Assembly (NCBI GenBank): GCA_013314755.1
Contig: JABUFA010000032.1
Location: 1-43,562 of the forward strand
Direction: 5' to 3'
DNA length: 43,562 nucleotides
Source of the DNA: Chthonomonadia bacterium
GTDB taxonomy: Bacteria; Armatimonadota; HRBIN16
Below, piece after piece: positions 24,292 through 33,968 of this stretch (position 1 is its first letter; every line of letters begins with the position of its first letter). Position numbers and translations under genes: made by a program. A model generated the notes under the pieces. It was not told the origin of the DNA and made no database searches. It saw nothing but the letters and a program-made list of their open reading frames with translations.

Positions 24292-26088
24292 ATGCGAACG
24301 CGCTATCGTAAGTATTATCAACGAGCGACTGCCCTGGTGACCTCCCTGACGGTGCTGTTCCTGTCGTTCGGACTGGGCACCGCGCTTTTGGGATTCAGTA
24401 CCAGCGGTCTGCGCCACGTTGTTCGCGAGGAGCAAGCCCTGCGCTCGATGTACGCTGCCGAGGCGGGGCTGGAATACAAGAAAATGCAGATATGGAAACA
24501 GTTTAAGGTAGAGCAAAAGTTCGACAGCTTCGTGCCGCTGGAGCTGGCGTCGCCGACCAACCCGATGGCAACGGTGGGGGGCGACCTGGGCGACGGTCTG
24601 CGCTACTCCTGCGGTATCGTGGGTCAGCGTATCAACAGCAACTTCAGCCGCGAGCTCACCTTCCGTTCGGTGGGCTGGATAGACCGCGATAACGATGGGC
24701 AGCTGGATGACGGCGAACCCCGCACCGTGCTGGAGCAGACGATGGAGTTCACCTTAGAGCGGTCTGCGGTGTTCGACTACGCCTACTTCGCCAATAACTA
24801 CGGGTGGATGTATGGTTTCGGCGCGAACGACCTGATAGTCAACGGCGACATGCGCGCCAACGGCAACTTTGACTTCAGCGGCGGTGCGCCCACCATCAAC
24901 GGAAGTGTCTACGCCGCGGCGAACAACAAACTCATCCCACCTGCAGCGGGTATTGTAAACATCACGCCCACCCAGTGGACGAACAGCTACTACAACAGCC
25001 TGAACAACCCACGCGCCCGACAGGCGTATGACCCCACCCGACACGGCGCAAAGGGTTCTGAGGAGTATGAACGCTGGCGCGACCTGATTTACGACCAGAC
25101 GGGCAGTATCGTGAACGGCAGAGTATCGGGTGCGGTGGTGGCAGACGCACGCGGTACCAAGACCTACAGCGGGCAGATTCTGGACCCCAACCCGAACAAA
25201 GAACTGCCTCTGCCGGACCTGGACGACATCAATCGCTACATCGCACTGTCGCAAAACTACGTGGACCAGAGGCAAACCTTCGCCGACGGCACGCCCAACC
25301 CCAATTATGGTCAGGAAGCGTACGTAGAAGTTTGGAGCAGTAGATTAAACCAATATGTGCGTATCAGCACGGATGGTGTGGTCAACGGTTCCGCGGTGCT
25401 GATTGGCACGAGCGATAAACCCATCCGCATCCACGGTCCGGTCACCTTCACCGGCGACGTGGTGATTAAGGGATACGTCTCCGGACAGGGCACACTGTAC
25501 GCGGGGCGTAACGTGCACATCGTCGGCAGTGTGCGCTACACTAACCCGCCGGACTTCCGAGGTACGAACCCCACCGCTATTGACCAGCAGAATGAAAAGA
25601 GAGACATACTGGCTCTGGCGGCGCGCGGAAGCGTGATTATGGGCAACGTGAAGAACTTCGGCTACTATCCGCTGTACTACATGAAACCGCCTTTCACCAA
25701 GCCGCGCTACGATGAGTACGGCAACCTGATACCCGCCTTCGATGCCACGCAGACCGATAGCTACGGCAGAAAGCGCTACCAGTCGCTGTACAGTGACGAC
25801 TACATCAGCTCCATCAGCGAGAATATCAACCAGATCGACGCGGTGCTTTTCACCAACTTTGTGGGAGGCGGTAACATCGCGACGGGTGGCGGCGGATGTA
25901 CCATCAACGGCTCCATCATCTGCAAGGACGAGGCGATGGTGCTGTACAGCCTGCCTCTGCGCATAAACTATGATAACCGCATCCGCGACCGCGGACCGGG
26001 CACACAGCCGTTGATCGATATCGACCTGCCCCGCGCCCCCAAAATGATACCCAAGCTGTGGCAGGTGCTTTCAGGAGGTGCAGGATAA
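24292..26088 (+). CDS. PilX-like / DUF4900-like pilus assembly protein
   Basis: A 598-residue protein with an N-terminal membrane helix (RATALVTSLTVLFLSFGLGTALLGF) followed by a PilX-like amphipathic helix (HVVREEQALRSMYAAEAGLEYKKM). The rest is a large beta-rich extracellular domain: INGSVYAAANNKLIPP, DDLNR-type strands and repeated VNG/ING segments such as INGSIICKDEAMVLYS, which resemble bactofilin-like or DUF4900 beta-helical stacks (tentative). GAGGAGGG lies before ATG 24292. The stop overlaps the next gene. Likely a minor pilus component that forms a large tip or adhesin structure. Confidence 0.78.
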   Translation: MRTRYRKYYQRATALVTSLTVLFLSFGLGTALLGFSTSGLRHVVREEQALRSMYAAEAGLEYKKMQIWKQFKVEQKFDSFVPLELASPTNPMATVGGDLGDGLRYSCGIVGQRINSNFSRELTFRSVGWIDRDNDGQLDDGEPRTVLEQTMEFTLERSAVFDYAYFANNYGWMYGFGANDLIVNGDMRANGNFDFSGGAPTINGSVYAAANNKLIPPAAGIVNITPTQWTNSYYNSLNNPRARQAYDPTRHGAKGSEEYERWRDLIYDQTGSIVNGRVSGAVVADARGTKTYSGQILDPNPNKELPLPDLDDINRYIALSQNYVDQRQTFADGTPNPNYGQEAYVEVWSSRLNQYVRISTDGVVNGSAVLIGTSDKPIRIHGPVTFTGDVVIKGYVSGQGTLYAGRNVHIVGSVRYTNPPDFRGTNPTAIDQQNEKRDILALAARGSVIMGNVKNFGYYPLYYMKPPFTKPRYDEYGNLIPAFDATQTDSYGRKRYQSLYSDDYISSISENINQIDAVLFTNFVGGGNIATGGGGCTINGSIICKDEAMVLYSLPLRINYDNRIRDRGPGTQPLIDIDLPRAPKMIPKLWQVLSGGAG

Positions 26089-26537
26089 TGAGAGGGATAC
26101 GAATACTGGTGGCTTGCGCCTGGCTGGCTGTTCTGACACTGCCTGCGCTGTCGATAGGGTTCGACCCGCGCGGCGCTCAGGAAGCGGCAGGACTCAGCCG
26201 CGAGTTCGACGATGCAACACGCCTCCGGCAACTGCAGGAGGCGCCCAAGCTGCCTCCCCCGCCGCTGGTTACCGTGCCCAAGCCTTCGCCTCCGCCCGAA
26301 ATGAAGGCAGACGAAAGCAATGACCCATCCGCTCTGTTACAGGTAAGCCAGCTCTCTGGCGAGCAGGCGAAACAGGTACTACAGCAGGCGGAACGGCAGC
26401 TTCAGCGCGAGAAACAGAGGGGATTCTGGCACACCGCCTGGCGGTTCACCCTGTGGAGCGCGGTTGGCATGGCGATGAGCTGGGCAGTGTGGAACTGGAT
26501 GGTGCGTAGAGCCTCCAGCGGGGTAAAGGTGAAGTAA
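26088..26537 (+). CDS. Small signal-peptide-bearing, proline-rich membrane protein
   Basis: A 149-residue protein at the end of the pilin operon; I recognise no family. It has a signal peptide (MRGIRILVACAWLAVLTLPALS), a proline-rich stretch (LPPPPLVTVPKPSPPPEMK), a helical segment (LSGEQAKQVLQQAERQLQREKQ) and a C-terminal membrane helix (FWHTAWRFTLWSAVGMAMSW, WAVWNWMV). The ATG shares its first base with the PilX-like stop, so translation is coupled. It would have both ends near the membrane with a periplasmic middle. Confidence 0.75.
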   Translation: MRGIRILVACAWLAVLTLPALSIGFDPRGAQEAAGLSREFDDATRLRQLQEAPKLPPPPLVTVPKPSPPPEMKADESNDPSALLQVSQLSGEQAKQVLQQAERQLQREKQRGFWHTAWRFTLWSAVGMAMSWAVWNWMVRRASSGVKVK

Positions 26538-26540
26538 AAA

Positions 26541-26571
26541 AACGGGCGTGCTTCCGATGCACGCCCCAACA
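26541..26571. terminator. Hairpin after the pilin operon
   Basis: GGGCGTGC-TTCCGAT-GCACGCCC is an 8-bp stem. Poly-A precedes it on the plus strand, so U-tract termination is best on the minus strand; on the plus strand it may still block 3-prime exonucleases. Confidence 0.5.
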
Positions 26572-26685
26572 TTCTTAATTGATGCTGCTCGTGGTCCCTC
26601 TTGCTAGTACGGATACATCAGAGCTTAAACGTTTCATTAATATTAGACGCACAAGAACGGTAAAAGGTTCATTTTCGTTGCTGTT

Positions 26686-26714
26686 TTTCACTTTGGGTGA
26701 GAGTAGGGTATACT
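26686..26714 (+). promoter_or_regulatory. Possible promoter of the rhomboid gene
   Basis: TTTCAC (26686-26691) and TATACT (26709-26714) are 17 bp apart, with -10 preceded by GGG. It lies about 37 bases before the chosen TTG start. Confidence 0.45.
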
Positions 26715-26750
26715 GAACTCAGAAAAACACGTGACAGGTGGGCGAATACC

Positions 26751-27452
26751 TTGATACCGCTTGGTGACGAAAACCCAACACGCTCCTTTCCGATAGTGAC
26801 CGTTGCACTGATTGTGATCAACGTGCTGGTCTTCCTGTACGACAAGCTGATTGGCTTCGGCGCACCGGAAGCGTTGATGCACTACGCACTGATACCCTGC
26901 ACCATCTCCGGGCAGTGTTCCTACGAGGTGCCGCCTGTTTCACCGCACTGGCTGACCATTTTCACCTCCATGTTCCTGCACGCGGGCTTCTTGCATCTGG
27001 GCGGAAACATGTTGTACCTGTGGATTTTCGGCAATAACGTGGAGGACGCTCTGGGACATTTTCGGTATCTGATGCTGTATCTGTTCTGGGGGGCGATGGC
27101 GGCTCTGGCGCATGTTGCCATCAGCGCGTATTCCACCATTCCTACTGTCGGGGCGAGCGGCGCGATTGCAGGCGTGATGGGAGCTTACTTTGTGCTGTTC
27201 CCAACCGCTCGTGTTCGCGTGCTGGTGATATTCTTCTTTATCATCGACATCATTGCCGTGCCGGCTTTCATCCTGCTGGGGTTGTGGTTCCTGATGCAGT
27301 TTCAGTTTCAACCCGGCGTGGCAACGATGGCGCACGCTGGCGGGTTTGTCGCGGGAGCGGTAACCATCTATCTGATGGGCAGGGACAGGATTCTGCGCCG
27401 CCTGCGTCGCCCGCGCTACTATTACTACCGCTCTCTGCCCCCCGATTACTGA
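26751..27452 (+). CDS. Rhomboid-family intramembrane serine protease
   Basis: A 233-residue membrane protease with six or seven helices. The catalytic dyad is visible: Ser136 in TVGASGAIAG and His195 in ATMAHAGGF. Asn86 in HLGGNMLYLWIFGNNVED is the conserved oxyanion-helper region. The N-terminus PLGDENPTRSFPIVT is shared by many bacterial rhomboids, which argues for a TTG start at 26751 (AGGTGG 9-10 bases upstream) rather than an ATG further up. Substrate unknown; membrane location. Confidence 0.92.
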   Translation: MIPLGDENPTRSFPIVTVALIVINVLVFLYDKLIGFGAPEALMHYALIPCTISGQCSYEVPPVSPHWLTIFTSMFLHAGFLHLGGNMLYLWIFGNNVEDALGHFRYLMLYLFWGAMAALAHVAISAYSTIPTVGASGAIAGVMGAYFVLFPTARVRVLVIFFFIIDIIAVPAFILLGLWFLMQFQFQPGVATMAHAGGFVAGAVTIYLMGRDRILRRLRRPRYYYYRSLPPDY

Positions 27453-28004
27453 GACCACCCTACCGCTGGAGGGCGAGGATCCTACCGAGCTGTTTCTCCC
27501 CTCGCCTTGTGGGAGAGGGGACAGGGGTGAGGGCTTTCCCGCCTGCGGGGAGGTTAGGAGGGGCTGTCCTGCTTCTCGGAGGGGCAACCACAGGGGGTTG
27601 CCCCTACAAACAGCTTACCAGCCTGCCAAGCCATTTGAGTTGTTAGCCCCCCTATGGTCCCCCCGCAAGCAGGGGGACGCTCGAGTCCCTCCCCGCCTGC
27701 GGGAGGTTAGGTGGGGCTGTCTGAAGAACACCTAACCCCCAGCCCCTTCCCTGCGAGAGAAGGGGGAGATTCGCCTCTCCCCGCGTCGGGGAGAGGTCAG
27801 GAGAGGGGTTTTCAACCCTGGAGGGCGAGGCTCCCGCCAAGCCGTTGTGTGCCCTCTCCTCGTGGGAGAGGGGCAGGGTGAGGGCTTTCGCGGGCAGGTC
27901 AGGAGGGGCTGTCCTGCCTTGGTTGTCTGTCGTACAAGGTATCCGCGACCCTTTTGACGAAATGGGCAACGCATCATCAACAGCAATGGGACGGTAGGTG
28001 AAGC
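27453..28004. repeat. Gene-free region of inverted mosaic GC-rich repeats
   Basis: No gene seen. 27642-27823 contains the reverse complement of the 22219-22389 block, with the same order of modules: CCCCGCAAGCAGGGG, CCCGCCTGCGGG, CCTAACCCCCAGCCCC and CTCTCCCCGCGTCGGGGAGAG. Partial copies lie at 27463-27565 and 27821-27930, including GGAGGGCGAGGCTCCCG next to AGCCGTT, a module also seen at 22187-22216 and 37405-37435. Confidence 0.78.
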
Positions 28005-29957
28005 ATGTTTCATCGCGTGGGCTGGTTACTGGTGGCATTGGGGGCGGTGGTATCCCTGCTGGCGTTTGGGCTGCGCTGGCGTGCCGAGTCGCTGAACAGG
28101 CGCGCGGGCATAGCTCTGGACGGCGAGCAGTTACTTCAAATCAGTGCCGATAGCGGTATAGCTTTTGCCCAAATACTCAAACAGATAAAACAGGCAGGGG
28201 CAACGGCGGTGGCTTTGAACGAACAGACGGTTGCCGACCTGTTTAACTCCGGACAGCTCAGCTGGGAGCTCTATCCGAAGTTCCCTGCGCCCATTGTGCG
28301 AGCGGCGTCGGTACAGGTGGTAGAGCGGCTGCGCCGGGCTTCCGGAGGGATGCAGTCCACGCCTGCACTGTGGCGTACGGTATACACCCCTTCGCGCAAG
28401 AAACTGCTGGACACCCTGCGGGCAAACCCCGGCGTACTCGTGTATGCCTATACGGATACAGGTGGAGCAGTTGGCTTTTCTGTACCGGTTTCAGCTTCTG
28501 TTTTTGAACAGATAACTGTTGGCGTCGATCCCGCCCTGGCGAGGCAGGTTTCTGGAGCAGGGCTATCGGTGGTCGCCAGGGTAGGTAACAGCCCTGCCTG
28601 CACTCCTCGGCGCGTTCAGTACGCGCTGGCAGAGGCAAAACGAGTGGGCGCCAAGGTTATTGTGTTCAGCGGGGACGAGGTACTGGGGTTCCGCGCACTT
28701 CTGCCCCTCACGGCGGAAACCATGCGCCGACATGGGTTGCTGTATGGTTCGGTGGAGTTCGGCAAGCAGAAGGGTGACCAGCAGCTGACGCGCCTGTTAC
28801 TCGACCGTGTGGTGCGCGTGCACAGCGTCACCTCTGCAGAGATGGCAACGCTGGGCGCAGGCGACCTGATAGAACGGTACACTCGTGCCGTGCGCGAGCG
28901 CAATATCCGCCTGTGCTATGTGCGCCTGCCCAGCGGGATGGACGAACAGCCGCTGAAGGGGGCAGGGCGTTTCATTGCGCAGTTACGTCAGTCTCTTCAG
29001 GAGGCAGGTTATCGCGTGGGCGAGCCGCATCCCTTCACCGAGCCAGCCGTGCCCGCGTGGGTATGGCTGATTGCTGGCGGTTCCGCGCTGGTGTCGGGGG
29101 TGCTGGTGCTGGAGAGGCTTTTCGCCCTGCGTCCGTCGGCGTGGCTGGCGCTGGGAGCTTTCGTGGTGGGCATCGCCGTTGTCTACGTGGGCGGCGAAAC
29201 CGGACGCAAACTGTGCGCTCTCGCTGCAGCGATAGCCTTTCCATCGCTGGGATTTCTATTGGCGAATGTGCTCCGGCAGGCGCGTCAGCCCGTGGGGTAT
29301 GCGCTGATGGTGTTTGCGGGGTTAACGCTGTTCAGCCTGGTCGGCGGCTTGCATGTGGTGGCTCTGCTGGCATCTCTACCTTTTATGGTGAAGGCGAACC
29401 AGTTCGCGGGAATCAAAGTAGCGCACCTTCTGCCGGTGCTGATTGTGGGCTTCGGGTATGCGCTGGACACGGTCAACGCTACCTCCTTCGCGGACGCCCG
29501 CCAGCGGATAAGCCAGCGGTGGAAGCAGATTACCGGCCATCCAGTAACGGTGGGACTGGCGGGGGCGGTGCTGGCGGCGCTGGTGTTGCTGGCGCTGGTG
29601 CTGTTGCGCACGGGCAATGAGCCCGGCGTTGGCGTTTCCGACCTCGAGATGAAGATGCGCGTTTTGCTGGAGCGGTATCTGCTGGCGCGTCCACGCACCA
29701 AAGAGTTTCTGGTGGGGCATCCGGCGTTACTGCTCGCGCTGGCGCTTTCGGCGGCGGGTATCGGGCGGGCGGCATGGATACCGCTTCTGCTGGTCGGCGT
29801 TCTGGGGCAGGCGTCGGTGGTCAATACTCTGTGCCATATCCATACCCCTCTGGCGCTCTCTCTGCCGAGGATATTGCTGGGCTGGGTTCTGGGTGCTATA
29901 ATAGGAACGCTGGCATTTGTGGTGATGCGTCAGGGGGCGCGGCTGGTGCGACAATGA
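28005..29957 (+). CDS. DUF5693-family membrane protein
   Basis: A 650-residue protein with one N-terminal membrane helix, an extracellular domain of about 300 residues (IKQAGATAVALNEQTVADL, RRHGLLYGSVEFGKQKG, VRLPSGMDEQPLKGAG fragments), and then about eight C-terminal membrane helices. This layout and the following csaB gene fit the DUF5693 family, which is typically next to csaB in bacteria with pyruvylated wall polymers. Function unknown, probably in envelope polymer assembly. ATG 28005 has GGTAGGTGAAG before it. Its stop overlaps the csaB start (ATGA), so the two are coupled. Confidence 0.82.
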   Translation: MFHRVGWLLVALGAVVSLLAFGLRWRAESLNRRAGIALDGEQLLQISADSGIAFAQILKQIKQAGATAVALNEQTVADLFNSGQLSWELYPKFPAPIVRAASVQVVERLRRASGGMQSTPALWRTVYTPSRKKLLDTLRANPGVLVYAYTDTGGAVGFSVPVSASVFEQITVGVDPALARQVSGAGLSVVARVGNSPACTPRRVQYALAEAKRVGAKVIVFSGDEVLGFRALLPLTAETMRRHGLLYGSVEFGKQKGDQQLTRLLLDRVVRVHSVTSAEMATLGAGDLIERYTRAVRERNIRLCYVRLPSGMDEQPLKGAGRFIAQLRQSLQEAGYRVGEPHPFTEPAVPAWVWLIAGGSALVSGVLVLERLFALRPSAWLALGAFVVGIAVVYVGGETGRKLCALAAAIAFPSLGFLLANVLRQARQPVGYALMVFAGLTLFSLVGGLHVVALLASLPFMVKANQFAGIKVAHLLPVLIVGFGYALDTVNATSFADARQRISQRWKQITGHPVTVGLAGAVLAALVLLALVLLRTGNEPGVGVSDLEMKMRVLLERYLLARPRTKEFLVGHPALLLALALSAAGIGRAAWIPLLLVGVLGQASVVNTLCHIHTPLALSLPRILLGWVLGAIIGTLAFVVMRQGARLVRQ

Positions 29958-31042
29958 GCCGTCAGGGCGCAGTGGTGTGCGGATATTACGGGTTCGCGAA
30001 CGCGGGCGATGAGGCGGTTCTGGCGGGACTGGTGCATGGCTTGCGAAGAGCAGGTTACTCTGAGCACTTAACCGTGCTGAGCGCGAACCCAGCGTACACC
30101 GAGCGCGAGCATGGCGTGCAGGCTATCCTACGCACCAGCCTGCAGGTTATCTGGCGGGCGATGCGTCGCGCCCGATTGTTCGTGCTGGGCGGTGGAAGTT
30201 TACTTCAGGATGTCACCAGCGCGCGTTCTGTCGTCTATTACTTAGGGATGCATGTGCTGGCAAGGCGTGCCGGCTGTCGCATCGCGTGGATCGGGCAGGG
30301 CATTGGTCCGCTTCGGCGCGGCTGGGCACGGCGATGGGTTGCCCGGACGGCTGAAGGTGCGGAGACGATAGTGGTGCGAGACCCTGCGTCCGCCGACCTG
30401 CTGAGGACGATGGGTGTGTCACGAGTGCAGGTGGGAGCAGACCTGTCGTTCCTTCTGCCGGAAGCCGATATAGAGTATGGATGGCAAGTTTTGCAAGGGG
30501 CTGGAGTTTGTAGAGACGATGCACTGATTGCCCTGGCGCCGCGCCGCTGGGCTGGCGCGGGAGCAGACGTGGACGCACTGCTGGCAGACCTGATGCAATA
30601 TGCCCGGCAGGAGTGGGGCGCCCGGGCGTTACTGCTGGCGATGCAGCCGTCACGGGATGATGAAATCGTGCGGAAAATCGCCGCCGAGGTGCCAGAAGCG
30701 ATAGTGCCAGCACAGCCGCTTTCGGTGCGGGACATTCAGAGTGTGCTCGCCTGCTGTCAGGTGGTGATTGGGGTACGCTTGCATGCACTGATGCTGGCGG
30801 CGGCGTCAGGCATACCTGCGCTTGCGCTCAGCTACGATCCCAAAGTGCGCGCATTCTGGGAGCAGGTGGCGCCAGAGTATGTTGTGGAACCACAGGCGAT
30901 GAGCGCACAGACGTTGCGGGAACGTTTGAACAGTATCTGGGAAGAACGGCAGGCGCTGCGCAAGCGGGTGGGCGAGTTTGCAGAAGGTCAACGGCATCTG
31001 GCAGAGCGCAATATCTCGGCACTGTTCGCGCTGGTGAGGTGA
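29954..31042 (+). CDS. csaB: Polysaccharide pyruvyl transferase CsaB
   Basis: A 362-residue glycosyltransferase-like enzyme that adds a pyruvyl ketal to a cell-wall polymer, creating the ligand for SLH domains of S-layer proteins. Typical motifs: VVCGYYGFANAGDEAVLAG at the N-terminus, RLFVLGGGSLLQDVTSARSV, IAWIGQGIGPLRRG and the C-terminal GVRLHALMLAAASGIPALAL. No membrane segments. The ATG overlaps the preceding stop and decides the start. The next gene begins two bases after it. Confidence 0.93.
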   Translation: MSRQGAVVCGYYGFANAGDEAVLAGLVHGLRRAGYSEHLTVLSANPAYTEREHGVQAILRTSLQVIWRAMRRARLFVLGGGSLLQDVTSARSVVYYLGMHVLARRAGCRIAWIGQGIGPLRRGWARRWVARTAEGAETIVVRDPASADLLRTMGVSRVQVGADLSFLLPEADIEYGWQVLQGAGVCRDDALIALAPRRWAGAGADVDALLADLMQYARQEWGARALLLAMQPSRDDEIVRKIAAEVPEAIVPAQPLSVRDIQSVLACCQVVIGVRLHALMLAAASGIPALALSYDPKVRAFWEQVAPEYVVEPQAMSAQTLRERLNSIWEERQALRKRVGEFAEGQRHLAERNISALFALVR

Positions 31043-31043
31043 G

Positions 31044-33968
31044 ATGAATAAACTGATGCGACCGCTCCTGTGGCTGGGGCTTTTCTGGGTATGGGTATCG
31101 GCGGGCTGTATTGCCCAGCCGCTGGAGGAGCCTGTGCCTATCTCGGTGGACGACCTGCGCGATGCACTTCGCCCTTCGCTGTTCAACAAGCGTATCAAGC
31201 CCAGTTCGGTACAGGAGCTGTTGCGCGACCAAAGCCAGCAGGAAGATGCATCCAGTCGCCCCGCCCGCCAGCCCGAACAGCCTGCCAACCGCCCCACGCC
31301 CACACGGGAGGAGCCGCAGCGGTCATCCATCACCGTTCAGCGCAAGCCGGTGCAGGAGTCGCGCCGCCCCAAAGACCCCTTCCGCGCCATTGCCGAAGAG
31401 TTCAACCGCAAGATTCAGCTCAGCGGCAGTAAAAAGATAGGCTTTCATATCACCCGGGTGAGCGGTGACCGCAACGCCTACAGCGATTCCTACTACTTCG
31501 GGCAGGGCGGTAGACCGGTCACCGACTTCACCGAGCTCTCCATCATCGGCACGAAGGTTTTTGACCTGTTCAACTTCAACTGGCGGCTGACCAACACCCC
31601 CTTCGGCACGCCGCAGGACAGGCGTTTCTCTATCAACTATGAGCGCAACGGCACGCGCATTGACCTCGGCGACATCACCGCTGCGCTGGGGGGCAACGAG
31701 CTGGTCTCGTTCAACAAGACCCTGCGCGGGGTGCATGTGAGCACACGCCTCAGCCGTTCCCTGCCACTGAAAATTAGCGGAATCTACAGCCAGACGCGCG
31801 CTACCGCCCGCACCACCGTCATCTACGGCAACGACAGCGGCGGACCCTACTACCTGAACGCCAGCCAGATATTGGACGGCTCGGAGCGGGTGCGCGTGGA
31901 CGGGCGCGAGATGGTGCGTGGACGGGATTATGAAATTGACTACTTCAGCGGATTGCTCAACTTTAAAGAAGGCATCATCATTCCACGCACCTCCACCATT
32001 CTGGTCAGCTTCGAATCCGAAGGCTACAACGAACCCTCCGGCAGGCTGACGGGATGGCGTGTGGAGGCTCCGCTCGGTGCGCTGAACCTGGGAGTGATTG
32101 TCCTGCGTCAGGATACCCGCTCGTCCACCGGTCTGCGCACCAAGACCGAGCGCTTCTACGGCTATGGTAATCCGCTCTCTCCTTACGAACTGCAGTACCC
32201 GGTGGAGCCGGGCAGTGCGGTGATAGCCACTGTAGACGGCGTGCCCCAACAGCAAGGCACGAAGCGCGGCGAAGGCGACTTCTTTGTGGACCCCGATATT
32301 CCCTACCGGGTGTACTTCAACCGCGCCGTTCCGTCCACCAGCATCATCAGCATCACCTACGTGCCGCGCCTGACGGGCAACGCTACCCTGGGGTCGCGCC
32401 GGGTGATGGGCTACGACCTCAACTGGCAGCTGGGCAAACTGGGCAGTATCGGCTTCTATGCAGCGCGGAGCAGTGCCGAACGCGGGGCAAGCACGCAGGA
32501 AGGGCAGGGCAGGATGCTCAACGCCACCCTGAATCTGGGCAGCTTCCGCTGGACCACCCTCTGGCGCGATATTGACCCCGATTTCGTCACCGTCGAGAGC
32601 GTTGGCTTTCGCCGGCAGGAGAAGGGCTACAGCCACAGCATCGAGTATCTGGGCAGTCAGCAGTTCAACGCCCGTCTGACCATTGACCGCATGCAGGTTC
32701 CTGACTATCTTGGTAGTTATCTCAGCGGTTCACAAAGCACCAGCAGAGCTTCCGTGAGCAATACCTCGTTCGATGCCACTCTGAACCTGCCGAAGGCGCC
32801 GCAAATACGGTTCTCCTGGCTGAAGCAGAACAACGCCTCTGGAAACTACGGCTCCAGCCAAAACGACAGCCGTACCCTCAGCATAAGCCATAAGCTGGGC
32901 AGCGTGTCGCTCAGTCTGGACCTGCTCAGCACCCGCGCCAGCAGCGTGAGTACGTTTATCACCGGTGGCAACCCTACCACCAACACCTACAGCAGCTCCA
33001 GCGACACCCTGCGCCTGACCTGGAACTGGAACCAGAGCGAGCGGCTGGCGTTCAACGGCGTGCTGGCACGTGGGCGCACCCGCTCGGCAAGCGGCAGTAA
33101 CAATGCCCAGGATGTCAGCATCGGTGTGCGGTGGCTTCCCTTCAAAACGCTGACGGTCAACTATCAGTATGCGGTGCGCGATTCGGGAACCATCTCCGGC
33201 ACGGGAGGCTTCATCGGAGGCAACCTGGGCGGCGCGTTCGTAGGACCCGGAGGTTATCAGTCGGGCTGGGGCGTCGGCTATGGCGCAGGGGGCAACTACA
33301 GTGGCGGATACTATAACCCCATCACCAGCGGGCTGACTTACTCCAGCATCGGCGTGAAGAACCGTTCGCACAACCTGACACTGAGCTATATGCCCAACGA
33401 TAACCTTTCAGTAGACCTGAACATCATCCAGCAGTTAAGCGCAGGCGATAACCTGACCAACACCGATATGCAGGGGCTGAACTTTGGCGTAAACTACCGC
33501 CTTTCCGAAAAGACCAGTATCGGGCTGAACTACACGCGCCAGAACGTGGACTATGTAGGAGCCACCGACGGTGCCAAGACCGACATCCTCTACTTTAGCC
33601 TGCGCACTGAGCTGACGCGCAAGCTGATATTGAACCTGCAGGCTCAGCGCATGTCGTCCTTCAGCCTGTTCAGCGTGGGCGGCAGCGGGCAGAGGCAGGA
33701 CCAGAAGATGCTGGCGTATTCGGTGCGTCTGGAGTATCCGTTCGCGCCGCGCCAGAGTGCGTTTCTGGAGCACCGCTTCTCCGATGTGCAGGGCTTCTTC
33801 GGTAGTATAGACCGCGACAGTGCGCTGGGCTACGAGTACGAGATTAACCGCTATCTGGCATTTACGCTCAGCATCCGCCTGCAGGAACGCTCGAACCGCG
33901 ACGCACAGTACGCCAGCTACAACTACAAAGCCTTCACCCTCGACGCCGACATCAGCGCACGGTTTTGA
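31044..33968 (+). CDS. Large outer-membrane beta-barrel protein
   Basis: A 974-residue exported protein. It has a signal peptide (WLGLFWVWVSAGCIA), a proline- and charge-rich linker (about residues 50-130) and then a very long series of alternating aromatic/hydrophobic strands ending in ADISARF, the terminal Phe being the usual BAM-recognised barrel signal. Short loops rich in Gly, Ser and Thr (SGTGGFIGGNLGGAFVGPGG) are present. I do not recognise a named family; an N-terminal region of a T2SS- or porin-type is possible. It begins two bases after csaB, in one operon. It implies a diderm envelope. Confidence 0.8.
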   Translation: MNKLMRPLLWLGLFWVWVSAGCIAQPLEEPVPISVDDLRDALRPSLFNKRIKPSSVQELLRDQSQQEDASSRPARQPEQPANRPTPTREEPQRSSITVQRKPVQESRRPKDPFRAIAEEFNRKIQLSGSKKIGFHITRVSGDRNAYSDSYYFGQGGRPVTDFTELSIIGTKVFDLFNFNWRLTNTPFGTPQDRRFSINYERNGTRIDLGDITAALGGNELVSFNKTLRGVHVSTRLSRSLPLKISGIYSQTRATARTTVIYGNDSGGPYYLNASQILDGSERVRVDGREMVRGRDYEIDYFSGLLNFKEGIIIPRTSTILVSFESEGYNEPSGRLTGWRVEAPLGALNLGVIVLRQDTRSSTGLRTKTERFYGYGNPLSPYELQYPVEPGSAVIATVDGVPQQQGTKRGEGDFFVDPDIPYRVYFNRAVPSTSIISITYVPRLTGNATLGSRRVMGYDLNWQLGKLGSIGFYAARSSAERGASTQEGQGRMLNATLNLGSFRWTTLWRDIDPDFVTVESVGFRRQEKGYSHSIEYLGSQQFNARLTIDRMQVPDYLGSYLSGSQSTSRASVSNTSFDATLNLPKAPQIRFSWLKQNNASGNYGSSQNDSRTLSISHKLGSVSLSLDLLSTRASSVSTFITGGNPTTNTYSSSSDTLRLTWNWNQSERLAFNGVLARGRTRSASGSNNAQDVSIGVRWLPFKTLTVNYQYAVRDSGTISGTGGFIGGNLGGAFVGPGGYQSGWGVGYGAGGNYSGGYYNPITSGLTYSSIGVKNRSHNLTLSYMPNDNLSVDLNIIQQLSAGDNLTNTDMQGLNFGVNYRLSEKTSIGLNYTRQNVDYVGATDGAKTDILYFSLRTELTRKLILNLQAQRMSSFSLFSVGGSGQRQDQKMLAYSVRLEYPFAPRQSAFLEHRFSDVQGFFGSIDRDSALGYEYEINRYLAFTLSIRLQERSNRDAQYASYNYKAFTLDADISARF

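Noticed and set aside
26538-26750. tRNA or riboswitch in the spacer before the rhomboid gene
   Set aside because: No cloverleaf, T-loop GTTCGAATC or aptamer core could be recognised; only one hairpin and a weak promoter are visible.
31323-32636. 437-codon minus-strand frame opposite the outer-membrane protein
   Set aside because: Shadow frame in GC-rich DNA; no ribosome-binding site or recognisable motifs.
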